A DNA stretch of 64,000 nucleotides from Qipengyuania_C sp046254955. Lineage in GTDB: Bacteria > Pseudomonadota > Alphaproteobacteria > Sphingomonadales > Sphingomonadaceae. A program made the position numbers and the translations under genes. The notes beneath the pieces are model-generated. The model had not been told where the DNA came from. It searched no databases and was given only the letters and a program-made list of their open reading frames with translations. This document shows positions 50,349-59,334 of this stretch, one piece after another. Position 1 is the first letter of the stretch, and the number at the start of each line of letters is the position of its first letter. Location of the stretch: contig NZ_JBJXRG010000001.1 in NCBI RefSeq assembly GCF_046254955.1, positions 496,001 to 560,000 of the forward strand, read 5' to 3'.

Positions 50349-50729
50349 TTAGCAGGCGCGGCGCAGCGGCGCTCCGGGAGTTACGCCTTCCAGCGGATTC
50401 CAGGTCCGGTCGAGCGAGGCGCAGGCAGCATCGGGATCACGCAGGTGATTGACTTGGGCGTCGGTCAAAGGGCGCATGAATGCCACGCCGGCCTCGCCAT
50501 CGCCGGTCCAGCGCACGATCGCACGCAGCGGCGGGCTGGATGCGACCAGCAGTTTGAGCTGCTGGCCAATGCGGAATGGCAAGCCGTCGTCGCAGATCTT
50601 GCAGCCGCCATTGGCGACGTCGACCAGCGAGACAACCCGCAGCGAACCATCGCTTGTGCGGCACTGCGCGCGTGTATCAATCGATGTTCGGGCGAGCTCG
50701 CGGGTCTGCATGGCAAACAGTAATGCCAT
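50349..50729 (-). CDS. PilZ-like domain protein
   Basis: 126 residues. SIDTRAQCRTSDGSLRVVSLVDVANGGCKI followed by FRIGQQLKLLV and RAIVRWTGDGEAGVAFMRPL has the layout of a PilZ beta barrel. The RxxxR and D/NxSxxG c-di-GMP-binding motifs are degenerate: the second reads DVANGG. So it may not bind the nucleotide. Start uncertain; an internal ATG lies six codons later. Confidence 0.6.
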   Translation of the reverse strand: MALLFAMQTRELARTSIDTRAQCRTSDGSLRVVSLVDVANGGCKICDDGLPFRIGQQLKLLVASSPPLRAIVRWTGDGEAGVAFMRPLTDAQVNHLRDPDAACASLDRTWNPLEGVTPGAPLRRAC

Positions 50730-50824
50730 GGGTGTGCTTAAGAGATAGTTAATATCCCCAAGGGGTTAGCTCGGGGGATCGAACAGCGATAGGATAGTGC
50801 GGAACCAATCGGAAGCTGTGCTCC

Positions 50825-52891
50825 CTACTGGCAGCTCAGGCATTCCTCGTAATCGGTCTGCTCGCCTGCATTGGCGCTGAGTTCGATCTTGAGCGCATCG
50901 GCCGTGTTGTCCGCCTCGACGCCTCCGGCAAAGCCTGCCCGCTGGACCGATTTCGAGCGCAGGTAATAGAGCGACTTGATGCCCTTCTCCCATGCCTGGA
51001 AGTGCAGCATCATGAGGTCCCACTTGTCGACGTCTGCCGGGATGAAGAGGTTGAGCGACTGCGCCTGATCGACATAGGGCGCGCGGTCGGCCGCGAATTC
51101 GAGCAGGTAGCGCTGGTCGATCTCGAAGCTGGTCTTGAACGTCGCCTTTTCCTCGTCAGTGAGGAAATCGAGGTGCTGGACCGAGCCGCCTTTTTCGAGG
51201 ATCGAATTCCACACGTTGTTCGAATCCTTGCTTTTCTCGCGCAGCAACTTTTCGAGATAGGGGTTCTTGACCACGAAGGACCCGGACAGTGTCTTATGCG
51301 TGTAGATATTCGCCGGGATCGGCTCGATGCAGGCCGAGGTGCCGCCGCAGATAATCGAAATCGAAGCGGTCGGCGCGATCGCCATCTTGCAGCTGAAGCG
51401 TTCCATCACGCCCATCTCTTCGGCATCGGGGCATGCGCCGCGTTCCTGCGCCAGCATCATCGAGGCTTCGGATGCCTTCGACTGGATATGCTTGAACATC
51501 TTGAGGTTCCAGACCTTCGCCATCGCCCCTTCAAGCGGGAGATCCTTGGACTGGAGGAAGGAGTGGAAGCCCATCACGCCGAGGCCGACAGACCGCTCGC
51601 GGCTGGCGGAATATTTGGCGCGGGCCATCTCGTCGGGCGCGCGATCGATATAATCCTGCAGGACATTGTCGAGGAAGCGCATCACGTCCTCGATGAAATC
51701 TTTCTCGGTCGACCACTCGTCCCACTTCTCGAGATTGAGCGAGGAGAGGCAGCATACCGCGGTGCGATCATTGCCGAGGTGGTCGATGCCGGTCGGAAGA
51801 GTGATTTCCGAACACAGGTTGGAAGTCGATACCTTGAGGCCGAGGTCGCGGTGATGCTTGGGCATCATCCGGTTCACGGTGTCATTGAAGACAATATAAG
51901 GCTCACCCGTTGCGAGGCGGGTTTCGACCAGCTTCTGGAACAGCGAGCGGGCATCGACCGTGCCGCGCACCGAGCCATCGCGCGGTGACTTGAGATCGAA
52001 CTCGGCTCCGGCGCGCACGGCTTCCATGAACTCGTCGGTGACGAGCACGCCGTGATGCAGGTTCAGCGCCTTGCGGTTGAAGTCCCCTGAAGGCTTGCGG
52101 ATCTCGAGGAATTCTTCAATCTCGGGATGCGAGACATCGATATAGCAGGCGGCCGAGCCGCGCCGCAGCGAGCCTTGCGAAATCGCCAGGGTAAGCGAAT
52201 CCATCACCCGCACGAAGGGGATGATGCCGCTGGTCTTGCCATTGAGGCCGACCGGCTCGCCGATGCCGCGGACATTGCCCCAATAGGTGCCGATGCCGCC
52301 GCCCTTCGAAGCGAGCCATACGTTCTCGTTCCAGGTGCCGACGATGCCGTCGAGGCTGTCCTCGACCGAATTCAAATAGCAGCTGATCGGCAGGCCGCGA
52401 TTGGTACCGCCGTTCGACAGTACCGGCGTTGCCGGCATGAACCACAGGCGCGAGATATAGTCATAGAGCCGCTGCGCGTGATCCTGGTCATCGGCGTAGG
52501 CATCGGCGACGCGCGCGAACAGGTCCTGGAAGCTTTCGTTGGGCAACAGGTAGCGATCGATCAGCGTTTCCTTGCCGAAATCGGTCAGGTTGACATCGCG
52601 CGCCTCATCAGTGACGATAGTGAAGCGCCGGTCATTGACCTTCTTGCTGCTTTCGTCCCCAGAACCATCACCTGCACCGGCGGCAGCCTGCGCCGCCTGA
52701 GCCATCGCCCCGGCCAACGCCTCGCCTGCCTTTTCCGAAACCAGCGCATCGCTGCCGGTGTCACTCTTTTCCATGCTCACTGCCTGTTCGCCTTTAGCCT
52801 TGGGAGCGGCTTCTTCTTCGCGTTCGACAGTTGCGCCATCCGCATCCTGTTCTAGCCCCATTGCCGCTTCATCCCCGGTCCTGAAATCCAT
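50825..52891 (-). CDS. nrdA: Class I ribonucleotide reductase, alpha subunit
   Basis: 688 residues. The catalytic motifs are visible: GLPISCYLNSVEDS with the first redox Cys, NLCSEITLP with the active-site Asn, Cys and Glu, and the C-terminal CLSC redox pair in EECLSCQ. The first 85 residues are low-complexity and rich in Ala and Glu, and the RNR core begins at about RRFTIVTDEARDVN. No ATP-cone is apparent. It reduces ribonucleoside diphosphates with NrdB. Confidence 0.95.
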   Translation of the reverse strand: MDFRTGDEAAMGLEQDADGATVEREEEAAPKAKGEQAVSMEKSDTGSDALVSEKAGEALAGAMAQAAQAAAGAGDGSGDESSKKVNDRRFTIVTDEARDVNLTDFGKETLIDRYLLPNESFQDLFARVADAYADDQDHAQRLYDYISRLWFMPATPVLSNGGTNRGLPISCYLNSVEDSLDGIVGTWNENVWLASKGGGIGTYWGNVRGIGEPVGLNGKTSGIIPFVRVMDSLTLAISQGSLRRGSAACYIDVSHPEIEEFLEIRKPSGDFNRKALNLHHGVLVTDEFMEAVRAGAEFDLKSPRDGSVRGTVDARSLFQKLVETRLATGEPYIVFNDTVNRMMPKHHRDLGLKVSTSNLCSEITLPTGIDHLGNDRTAVCCLSSLNLEKWDEWSTEKDFIEDVMRFLDNVLQDYIDRAPDEMARAKYSASRERSVGLGVMGFHSFLQSKDLPLEGAMAKVWNLKMFKHIQSKASEASMMLAQERGACPDAEEMGVMERFSCKMAIAPTASISIICGGTSACIEPIPANIYTHKTLSGSFVVKNPYLEKLLREKSKDSNNVWNSILEKGGSVQHLDFLTDEEKATFKTSFEIDQRYLLEFAADRAPYVDQAQSLNLFIPADVDKWDLMMLHFQAWEKGIKSLYYLRSKSVQRAGFAGGVEADNTADALKIELSANAGEQTDYEECLSCQ

Positions 52892-53186
52892 TGCTACCCC
52901 GTCCCCAATTCTAACTCACAAACAACGATCATCGGCGAAACTTTGTTCCGCTTGTGTTCGAATCGGCGGGAGACACTCATCCTAGCATTTTCCAACCCGG
53001 TATGGGTGGAAACTTATCCCGAATCTGCCCACAGGCGAAGCCAATCCGCCTTGCGAACCTGGCGCTGCCAGGGCCGAATCGGTGTTCATGGGAAAATCGA
53101 TGAAATCCCAACGAACAACTAGGTCTAGTAGGTGCCCCTGCCTCTCGAACCACTAGATAGTGAATCAGACTGGGACTTCATGCAAG

Positions 53187-53208
53187 AGGGTAAATTGCAA
53201 TTTACCCT
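53187..53208. repeat. 22-bp perfect palindrome
   Basis: The half-site AGGGTAAATTG (53187-53197) is followed immediately by its exact reverse complement. It lies about 200 bp upstream of nrtS and 300 bp upstream of nrdA. Length and symmetry fit a repressor operator or cruciform; the protein is unknown. Confidence 0.75.
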
Positions 53209-53271
53209 GCGTCATGGCTGGCTGGGCGAGGTGTGTTATCTTTGTGCAACGCCGCGACGCGCGGGAAAAGC

Positions 53272-53297
53272 TAGGGTCTTGCGGAGCGCAAGCCCTA
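53272..53297. repeat. Strong imperfect hairpin
   Basis: TAGGG-T-CTTGCG pairs with CGCAAG-CCCTA around a GAG loop (11 bp plus one bulge). No T run follows on either strand, so it is not an obvious terminator. Confidence 0.6.
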
Positions 53298-53315
53298 AAA
53301 TGAATCCGGCAAAAA

Positions 53316-53333
53316 AAATTTTGGGCAAAATTT
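53316..53333. repeat. A/T-rich palindrome
   Basis: AAATTTT-GGGC-AAAATTT, perfect 7-bp arms, about 80 bp before nrtS. It lies within an A-tract region likely to contain the divergent promoters. Confidence 0.5.
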
Positions 53334-53409
53334 GTTCGCCGGGGCTTGTGAATCAATCGAATCGAAACGCGCAATTTTCGAATCCGTGATTGCCCGCTAG
53401 GATGCTCCA

Positions 53410-53637
53410 GTGATCAACCGAAATGCATTCAAGAACTGCTTCGCCGCGCCAGTCGCCAAACGTTCGCTCGGCGTTGCCATTGTGGTCGGGACGATCCTCA
53501 CCGCGATCAACCAAGGCGACCTGATCCTGGCCGGACGCATGCCCGTCCTATGGAAAGTCGCGCTGACATATCTCGTGCCATATTTTGTGGCGACCTACGG
53601 CGCCTACGCGGCACTAGCCAACCGCAACAGAGATTGA
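53410..53637 (+). CDS. nrtS: NrtS-type nitrate/nitrite transporter subunit
   Basis: 75 residues starting at GTG. KRSLGVAIVVGTILTAINQGDLILAGRMPVLWKVALTYLVPYFVATYGAYAAL matches the short two-TM NrtS family described as nitrate/nitrite transporters. No other nitrate genes are in the window. It diverges from nrdA across a long palindrome-rich region. Confidence 0.82.
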   Translation: MINRNAFKNCFAAPVAKRSLGVAIVVGTILTAINQGDLILAGRMPVLWKVALTYLVPYFVATYGAYAALANRNRD

Positions 53638-53644
53638 ACCGAAG

Positions 53645-54556
53645 CTACTCTGCAGCTTGCGCGGTAGGCTCGGCATTACCATTCGCGTGAGCTGCAATCG
53701 CGTCGGCCAACTCATCCACCAGCTCAAGCGGCAGGTCATGCCCCCATCCCGGGATCGTCTTGAGCTTTGCTTCAGGAATATGCGCGGCCGTATCGTGTCC
53801 ATGTTCGACCGGAATCAGCGGGTCGTCATCGCCATGCAAGACAAGGGTCGGGACATTGAGCTTCTTGAGCATCGGCCGCCGGTCCCCATCGGTCGCGATC
53901 GCCCCCATCTGCCGCACCGGACCGGGCGGGTAAAAGCTACGCTGCACATTTGCCCGCACTCGCTCGCGCAAGCGTTCCTCAGGCGCCGGATAGCCCGGGC
54001 TGCCAATCGTGCGCGAGACCTTGATGCCGTGCTCGACCAAGACATCTTCGTCAAAGCTTTGCGGACGCTTCACCAGCGCCTCCATTGCTTCCTTCTTGGC
54101 TTTGGGCAATTTGCTATGGCCGGTTGTCGAGAACACCGAAGTGAGCGTCTGGACTTTTTGTGGATGGCGCTCTGCAAAACGCTGAGCGATCATCCCGCCC
54201 ATCGAAGCGCCGACGATGTGCGCCTTTTCGATCCCCAGCGCATCAAGGAGGCCTGCCCCATCGTCGGCCATGTCGCCAAGCGAATAGGGAACTTTTGGCC
54301 TGAAGCCGAGCCGGGTCAGAATCATGAGTTTGACCATGCCGGGTGATTTGACGCCATCGAACTTCTGGCTGAGTCCGATATCGCGATTGTCATAACGGAT
54401 GACGCGAAAGCCGCGCTCGGCCAGCGCCTGGACAAACTCGATCGGCCAACCGGTCATCTGGGTGGCGAAGCCCATAATCAGCAAGATCACGGGATCATTC
54501 GGATCGCCATGCTCGTCATAATGGAGGGTAATTCCGTTGGCTTGGATCTCGGGCAT
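53645..54556 (-). CDS. Alpha/beta hydrolase
   Basis: 303 residues. The nucleophile elbow GASMGG has Ser as nucleophile. LLIMGFATQMTGWP is the oxyanion region, LHGDDDPLIPVEHG carries the acid Asp and GWGHDLP the catalytic His. It belongs to the esterase/epoxide hydrolase-like group; the substrate is unknown. It lies next to a Baeyer-Villiger-type monooxygenase on the same strand, and an esterase that opens the product is a common pairing. Confidence 0.9.
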   Translation of the reverse strand: MPEIQANGITLHYDEHGDPNDPVILLIMGFATQMTGWPIEFVQALAERGFRVIRYDNRDIGLSQKFDGVKSPGMVKLMILTRLGFRPKVPYSLGDMADDGAGLLDALGIEKAHIVGASMGGMIAQRFAERHPQKVQTLTSVFSTTGHSKLPKAKKEAMEALVKRPQSFDEDVLVEHGIKVSRTIGSPGYPAPEERLRERVRANVQRSFYPPGPVRQMGAIATDGDRRPMLKKLNVPTLVLHGDDDPLIPVEHGHDTAAHIPEAKLKTIPGWGHDLPLELVDELADAIAAHANGNAEPTAQAAE

Positions 54557-54637
54557 AAGGATTCCGATTGATTAGTTGGCGAAGGCGCGTTGCCTACCGG
54601 AATAGGTATGCTGCATGCAACTCGGCAAAAGCAGTAG

Positions 54638-56320
54638 TTAGGCGGCCTGAAGCTCCGGTGGCATCAATGCCATCACATGCCCTTCGAAGTCGACGTCGTT
54701 CGGCTTTGGTTCGCCATCGATTACAAAGCCGGGATAGCCCTTCTCTGCAATCTCATTGATCACGTTTCCGTAGGCCTGGACACCTCCGAGGTAAAAGGTG
54801 AAGGCACGCGGCTTGCCCGGCACATTCGAGCCGAGATACCAGGTGTTGGCCTGCGTATGCAGCGACATCTGGAATAGCTCGTCGATATGCTCGCCCCAAT
54901 CCCTCTCCGCCTCCGCAAGGGGCTCGAAGGTCTCTGCGCCCTGCTCGCGTAGGTGTAGCATCGCATCGGAAATCCATTCGACATGCTGTTCGATCGAAAC
55001 GATCATGTTGGAGCCGACCGAGGGGCTTTGCGGGCCCGTGATCATGAACATATTGGGGAAGCCGACTGATGATAGTCCGAGATGGGTATGCGGCCCGTCG
55101 GCCCATTTGTCCTTGAGCTTTTCGCCGCCCTTGCCGCGAATATCGATCCGATTGTACGAGCCGGTCATGGCATCGAAGCCAGTTGCCAGCACCAGGATAT
55201 CGGCCTCGTAAAGCGCGCCAGATGTGCGCACGCCGCCCGCCTCGATCCGCTCGATCGGGGTCGCATTGAGGTCAACCAGCTCAACATTGTCGCGATTGAA
55301 AATCTCGTAATAGCCGATGTCGACGCACAAGCGTTTGGTGGCGAAGGGGTAGCTGCGCGGCGTCAGCAGTTCGGCAACATCGGGGTCTGACACCCTGTCG
55401 CGAATCTTGGCGCGCACAAAATCGGCGAGCCTTTCGTTGGCCGCGCGGTCGCTGCCCGAATCGAGATGCGAAGCTATAAAGCCGACCAGCCCGCCCATCT
55501 CCCAGCGCTGCTCCATCTCGGCCTGGAACTCGTCTTCGGGAATATCGCGCACGAACTTCGGCGTCTGCGGCAGGACCCGCGCCGCACCGAGAAGCGACTC
55601 GCGCTCTGCCTGCCGGAATTCGCCATACTTTGCTTTCAGCCCAGCGATGAATTCGGGATCGTTGGGATGGTTTTGCGCGGGCACGACGTAGTTGGGGGTG
55701 CGTTGGAATATCGTGAGGTGATCCGCTTGCTTGGCCATTATCGGAGTCGACTGGATCGCGCTCGAACCGGTACCGATCACGGCGACTTTCTTGCCGGTGA
55801 AGTCCACCTCTTCGTGCGACCAGTGCCCAGTCGAGTAGGTCTCTCCGGCAAAGTCCTCGAGTCCGGCGATATCAGGCTTGTTGAAAGATGAAAGGCAGCC
55901 GACGCCGGTGATGAGATATTGTGCTGAGTAGCTCTCGCCGTCGCTCGTCGCGACGTCCCAACGCTTGCTTTCCTCGTTCCAATGCGCGCTGTCGACACGA
56001 GTTTCGAACTGGATATCGCGGCGCAGGTCAAACCGCTCGGCGACGTGTTGGGCATAGCGCAGGATTTCGGGCTGGGTCGCATAGCGTTCGGACCATTCCC
56101 ATTCCTGCTGCAGGTCTTCGTCGAAGGAGAAAGAGTATTCGAAGCTCTCGATATCGCAGCGCGCGCCGGGATAACGGTTCCAGTACCAGGTCCCGCCGAC
56201 ATCATCCGCCGTCTCGATCACCTTGGCCGAGAAACCGAGCCCGCGCAGCTTGTGCAGCATGTAGAGGCCGGAGAAACCCGCCCCCACGACGATTGCGTCG
56301 ATTTCCTGCCGGTCCGCCAT
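54638..56320 (-). CDS. FAD-dependent monooxygenase, Baeyer-Villiger type
   Basis: 560 residues; GAGGGAGAATGAC precedes the ATG. The first dinucleotide motif is GAGFSG (13-18) for FAD and the second GTGSSA (183-188) for NADPH. Between them lies the BVMO fingerprint as FAGETYSTGHW (157-167), in which Ser163 replaces the usual His. WYWNRYPGARCDIES is another family hallmark. It would insert oxygen next to a ketone. The hydrolase gene downstream could cleave the ester formed. Confidence 0.92.
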   Translation of the reverse strand: MADRQEIDAIVVGAGFSGLYMLHKLRGLGFSAKVIETADDVGGTWYWNRYPGARCDIESFEYSFSFDEDLQQEWEWSERYATQPEILRYAQHVAERFDLRRDIQFETRVDSAHWNEESKRWDVATSDGESYSAQYLITGVGCLSSFNKPDIAGLEDFAGETYSTGHWSHEEVDFTGKKVAVIGTGSSAIQSTPIMAKQADHLTIFQRTPNYVVPAQNHPNDPEFIAGLKAKYGEFRQAERESLLGAARVLPQTPKFVRDIPEDEFQAEMEQRWEMGGLVGFIASHLDSGSDRAANERLADFVRAKIRDRVSDPDVAELLTPRSYPFATKRLCVDIGYYEIFNRDNVELVDLNATPIERIEAGGVRTSGALYEADILVLATGFDAMTGSYNRIDIRGKGGEKLKDKWADGPHTHLGLSSVGFPNMFMITGPQSPSVGSNMIVSIEQHVEWISDAMLHLREQGAETFEPLAEAERDWGEHIDELFQMSLHTQANTWYLGSNVPGKPRAFTFYLGGVQAYGNVINEIAEKGYPGFVIDGEPKPNDVDFEGHVMALMPPELQAA

Positions 56321-56449
56321 GTCATTCTCCCTCGCAAGCAACAGAACATGCGACGGACGGGCGGGAGAGTCCAGATTGGAGGAAGACCGCCCAAACGCTT
56401 TGCCGACCGCAGGCGAATGCGTTCAGCATTCGATCATGCTCGCCGCGTA

Positions 56450-57355
56450 ATGGCCATCGCCATGTTTTACATTGAGAAACTTCCCGCCCTCACCGCCGCA
56501 GCAGCATTCCTGGCCGCCGCACCTCTTGCAGCGCAGGACGGCCAACCAGCCGGCGGCCCGCCCCAAGGCGCACAAGGCGGTGCTGTCCCTACAGGGGGGC
56601 CTCCGCCCGGAGTCCAGCAGGAAGGTTGGACTGTAACTGTTGGCGCAGCGCCATTTTACACCCCGGCATGGCAAGGCTCGGATGAGATGGCGCTCTCCAT
56701 CTTCCCCGACGTGCGGATCAACTACGACGACAAGCTGTTCGCTTCGGTGCCGGAAGGGATTGGCTGGAACGCGATCAACGCGGACGGCTGGAAAGCCGGG
56801 CCGGTAGCGCGTGTCCGCTTCGGCCGGGACGAAGATAACGGCGGCTCCCCATTCCAGGTCACTGGTGGGAGCAAAGCTCTCATCGGCATGGGCGATATCG
56901 ACGCATCGATCGAGGCGGGAGGCTTTGTCGAGAAAAGCTTCGGCAGCAAGCGGCAATGGGAAATCGGTGCGCGGGTGGTGCGCGGCTTCGGCGGGTACGA
57001 GGGCACGGTCGCTGACTTCTCGCTCAATCACAGACTGCGTTATGGCGGAACTATCGCCAGTTTCGGCCCGCGCCTATCACTGGCGAGTGCTGGGTTCATG
57101 CGTCCCTATTTCGGCATCGATGCCGTGCAATCGCTCAATACGGGTCTTGAGCAGTATAACCCGGGCGGCGGGATCTTGTCCTATGGCGTGGGCGGAACCA
57201 TAGTCAGGCCGCTTGGGCGGCGCAGCGCGATAACCGTCATTTCAAGCATCGAACGATTGGAAAGCGAAGCAGGCAGTTCGCCGCTGGTACGCGAGCGCGG
57301 CCAGCGCATGCAGTACTCTATTGGCGTGGCCTACGGGTTTCGCTTCGGATTATAG
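56450..57355 (+). CDS. MipA/OmpV-family outer-membrane protein
   Basis: 301 residues from the ATG at 56450 (a second ATG lies four codons later). A signal peptide ending PLAAQD is followed by a Pro/Gly/Gln-rich linker, then a beta barrel: VTVGAAPFYTPAWQGSDEMALSIFPDVRINYDDKLFASVPEGIGWN is typical of MipA/OmpV. The ending YSIGVAYGFRFGL has the C-terminal aromatic pattern recognised by BAM, followed by Leu. Family members act as scaffolding proteins or porins. Confidence 0.9.
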   Translation: MAIAMFYIEKLPALTAAAAFLAAAPLAAQDGQPAGGPPQGAQGGAVPTGGPPPGVQQEGWTVTVGAAPFYTPAWQGSDEMALSIFPDVRINYDDKLFASVPEGIGWNAINADGWKAGPVARVRFGRDEDNGGSPFQVTGGSKALIGMGDIDASIEAGGFVEKSFGSKRQWEIGARVVRGFGGYEGTVADFSLNHRLRYGGTIASFGPRLSLASAGFMRPYFGIDAVQSLNTGLEQYNPGGGILSYGVGGTIVRPLGRRSAITVISSIERLESEAGSSPLVRERGQRMQYSIGVAYGFRFGL

Positions 57356-57373
57356 CCCAAGCGAGGGCGGCGT

Positions 57374-58957
57374 TTACGGAACCAGCACCGTATCGCGCGC
57401 GGCCGGGTCGGTCTCGGGATAATCCAGGATATAATGCAAGCCGCGGCTTTCCTTGCGCTCCAGCGCCGATCGCACGATCAACTCGGCTGCCTGCAGCAGG
57501 TTGCGCAGCTCGATCAGATCGGTGGTGACGACAAAGCTGCCGTAGTAATCCTCGACCTCTTCCTGAAGCATTCGGATGCGAGTGGCAGCACGCTCGAGCC
57601 GCTTGGTCGTCCGTACGATGCCGACATAATTCCACATGAAGCGCCGGATCTCGGTCCAATTCTGCTTGATCACAACCTGCTCGTCGGAATCGGACACGCG
57701 GCTCTCGTCCCAATCCTTGATCGGCGGCGGTTCGTCGAGATCGTCCCAGCAGGCGAGGATGTCCTTTGCAGCGGCTTCCCCGAAAACAAAACATTCAAGC
57801 AAAGAGTTCGATGCCAGACGGTTCGCGCCATGTAGCCCGCTCTCGGTGCATTCGCCCGCGGCCCAAAGGCCCGGCAGGTCGGTGCGCGCATCGAGACTGA
57901 CCTTCACTCCGCCGCAGGTATAATGCTGCGCGGGAACGACCGGAATCGGGTCGGTGGTCATGTCGATTCCGAGGCCGGCCAGCTTCTCGTGGATCGTCGG
58001 GAAATGTTCTTTCACGAATTCGGGCGGCTGATGGCTGATGTCGAGATGCACATAGTCGAGACCATCGCGCTTGATCTGGTCATCATTGGCGCGCGCCACG
58101 ATATCGCGCGGTGCCAGTTCCATCCGCACGGGATCGTAATCGACCATGTAGCGGTGGCCGGTTTCGGGATGCAGCAAATGGCCGCCTTCGCCGCGCACTG
58201 CCTCGGTAATGAGGAAGTTCTTGACCTCGAGATTGTAGAGGCAAGTCGGGTGGAACTGCATCATCTCCATGTTGGAAACGCGGCATCCGGCACGCCAGGC
58301 CATGGCGATCCCGTCTCCCGTCGCACCGCGCGGTGCAGTGGAGAAGAGGTAGACGCGGCCCGCGCCGCCCGCCGCAAGGACAGTCGCGCGCGCGACATGT
58401 TTCTCGACCTTGCCGGTGGCCTCGTCGAGAGCATAAGCGCCCCATATGCGGCCTTCGCCCGAGTAGCGCTCGCCGTGCCTGCCGGTGATGAGGTCGATGC
58501 AGCTGCGCCCCGGCAGCATGGTGATATTGGGATGCGCCTCGGCGGCTTTGAGCAGCGCTTCCTGCACCGCCCATCCGGTTGCATCGTCGACGTGCACGAT
58601 CCGGCGGTGACTGTGCCCGCCTTCGCGTGTGAGATGGAGATCGCCGCTTTCGCGGTTGAACGGCACACCCAGCTCGCACAGCCGGTCGATACTTTGCGGC
58701 GCGCGTTCGATCACGAATTCGACTGTCTCGAGATCGTTGAGGCCCGCGCCTGCCACCATGGTGTCGCGGATATGATTTTCGAAGGTGTCGCCCGCGTCGA
58801 GCACTGCAGCGATTCCGCCCTGCGCCCACGCCGTAGAGCCGCCTGTAAGCGAACCCTTGGCCAGCACCAGCACCTGACGCTCTTCTGCCAGCGCCAGTGC
58901 CGCCGTGAGTCCGGCTGCACCCGATCCGATTACAAGAACATCATGAGCCTTGGTCAT
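57374..58957 (-). CDS. nadB: L-aspartate oxidase
   Basis: Oxidises L-aspartate to iminoaspartate in NAD synthesis. VLVIGSGAAGLTAALALAE is the FAD site, followed by GGSTAWAQGGIAAVL. MMQFHPTCLY, HYTCGGVKVSLDARTDLPGLWAAGECTESGLHGANRLASNSLLE and the C-terminal helical domain are characteristic of NadB. Its 527 residues are normal. The partners nadA and nadC are not in the window. Confidence 0.95.
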   Translation of the reverse strand: MTKAHDVLVIGSGAAGLTAALALAEERQVLVLAKGSLTGGSTAWAQGGIAAVLDAGDTFENHIRDTMVAGAGLNDLETVEFVIERAPQSIDRLCELGVPFNRESGDLHLTREGGHSHRRIVHVDDATGWAVQEALLKAAEAHPNITMLPGRSCIDLITGRHGERYSGEGRIWGAYALDEATGKVEKHVARATVLAAGGAGRVYLFSTAPRGATGDGIAMAWRAGCRVSNMEMMQFHPTCLYNLEVKNFLITEAVRGEGGHLLHPETGHRYMVDYDPVRMELAPRDIVARANDDQIKRDGLDYVHLDISHQPPEFVKEHFPTIHEKLAGLGIDMTTDPIPVVPAQHYTCGGVKVSLDARTDLPGLWAAGECTESGLHGANRLASNSLLECFVFGEAAAKDILACWDDLDEPPPIKDWDESRVSDSDEQVVIKQNWTEIRRFMWNYVGIVRTTKRLERAATRIRMLQEEVEDYYGSFVVTTDLIELRNLLQAAELIVRSALERKESRGLHYILDYPETDPAARDTVLVP

Positions 58958-59094
58958 GCACGACTCATGGCGGCTCGCGGCATTCTGCGCAAGCGCGATG
59001 AAAAACCTTGGAATTGCAAACCATTACAGAGTTGTAATGAGCCAGATCGCCGATTCCGTAGTACCTCCCGGAACGGAGCTAGGAGGTCGCACCA

Positions 59095-59289
59095 ATGCTC
59101 AAGGACCGGCTGCGTTGTTGGGTGAACCTTCACCAGCCGGTCCGCAATCGTGTGCGTACCGATGGTCCGATCTTTCGCGGTCAATGCAAAACCTGCCAGA
59201 GCATGATCTACCGCGAAGCCCCGGGCCGCTGGCGTGAGGACCGATTGGTCGGCAGCGGCGGCCTCCCTCGCCGCATCCCCCCCGCCTAA
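59095..59289 (+). CDS. Small CxxC (zinc-ribbon-like) protein
   Basis: 64 residues. The order HQPVRNRVRTDGPIFRGQCKTCQSMIYREAPGRWRED recalls DUF1660-type and other short zinc-ribbon proteins, but only one CxxC pair is present. An AGGAGG site with ideal 8-base spacing supports translation. Function unknown. Confidence 0.65.
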   Translation: MLKDRLRCWVNLHQPVRNRVRTDGPIFRGQCKTCQSMIYREAPGRWREDRLVGSGGLPRRIPPA

Positions 59290-59334
59290 ACTCACGCCAG
59301 TGGCCCGACAAGGGGCCCAGACCTGGTTCTTGTC

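Larger units (their letters stand above)
52892..53409. other. Long non-coding region between nrdA and nrtS with palindromes
   Basis: 518 bp with no convincing gene, although an 85-codon frame exists at 53132-53389 with no recognisable content. It holds the nrdA and nrtS promoters, CTTATCC next to TATGGG at 53001-53019 (also found upstream of nrdB), and three symmetric elements listed separately. Confidence 0.6.

Noticed and set aside
53132..53389. 85-codon frame in the nrdA-nrtS gap
   Set aside because: It spans a perfect palindrome and a hairpin, has no ribosome-binding site and no recognisable domain.
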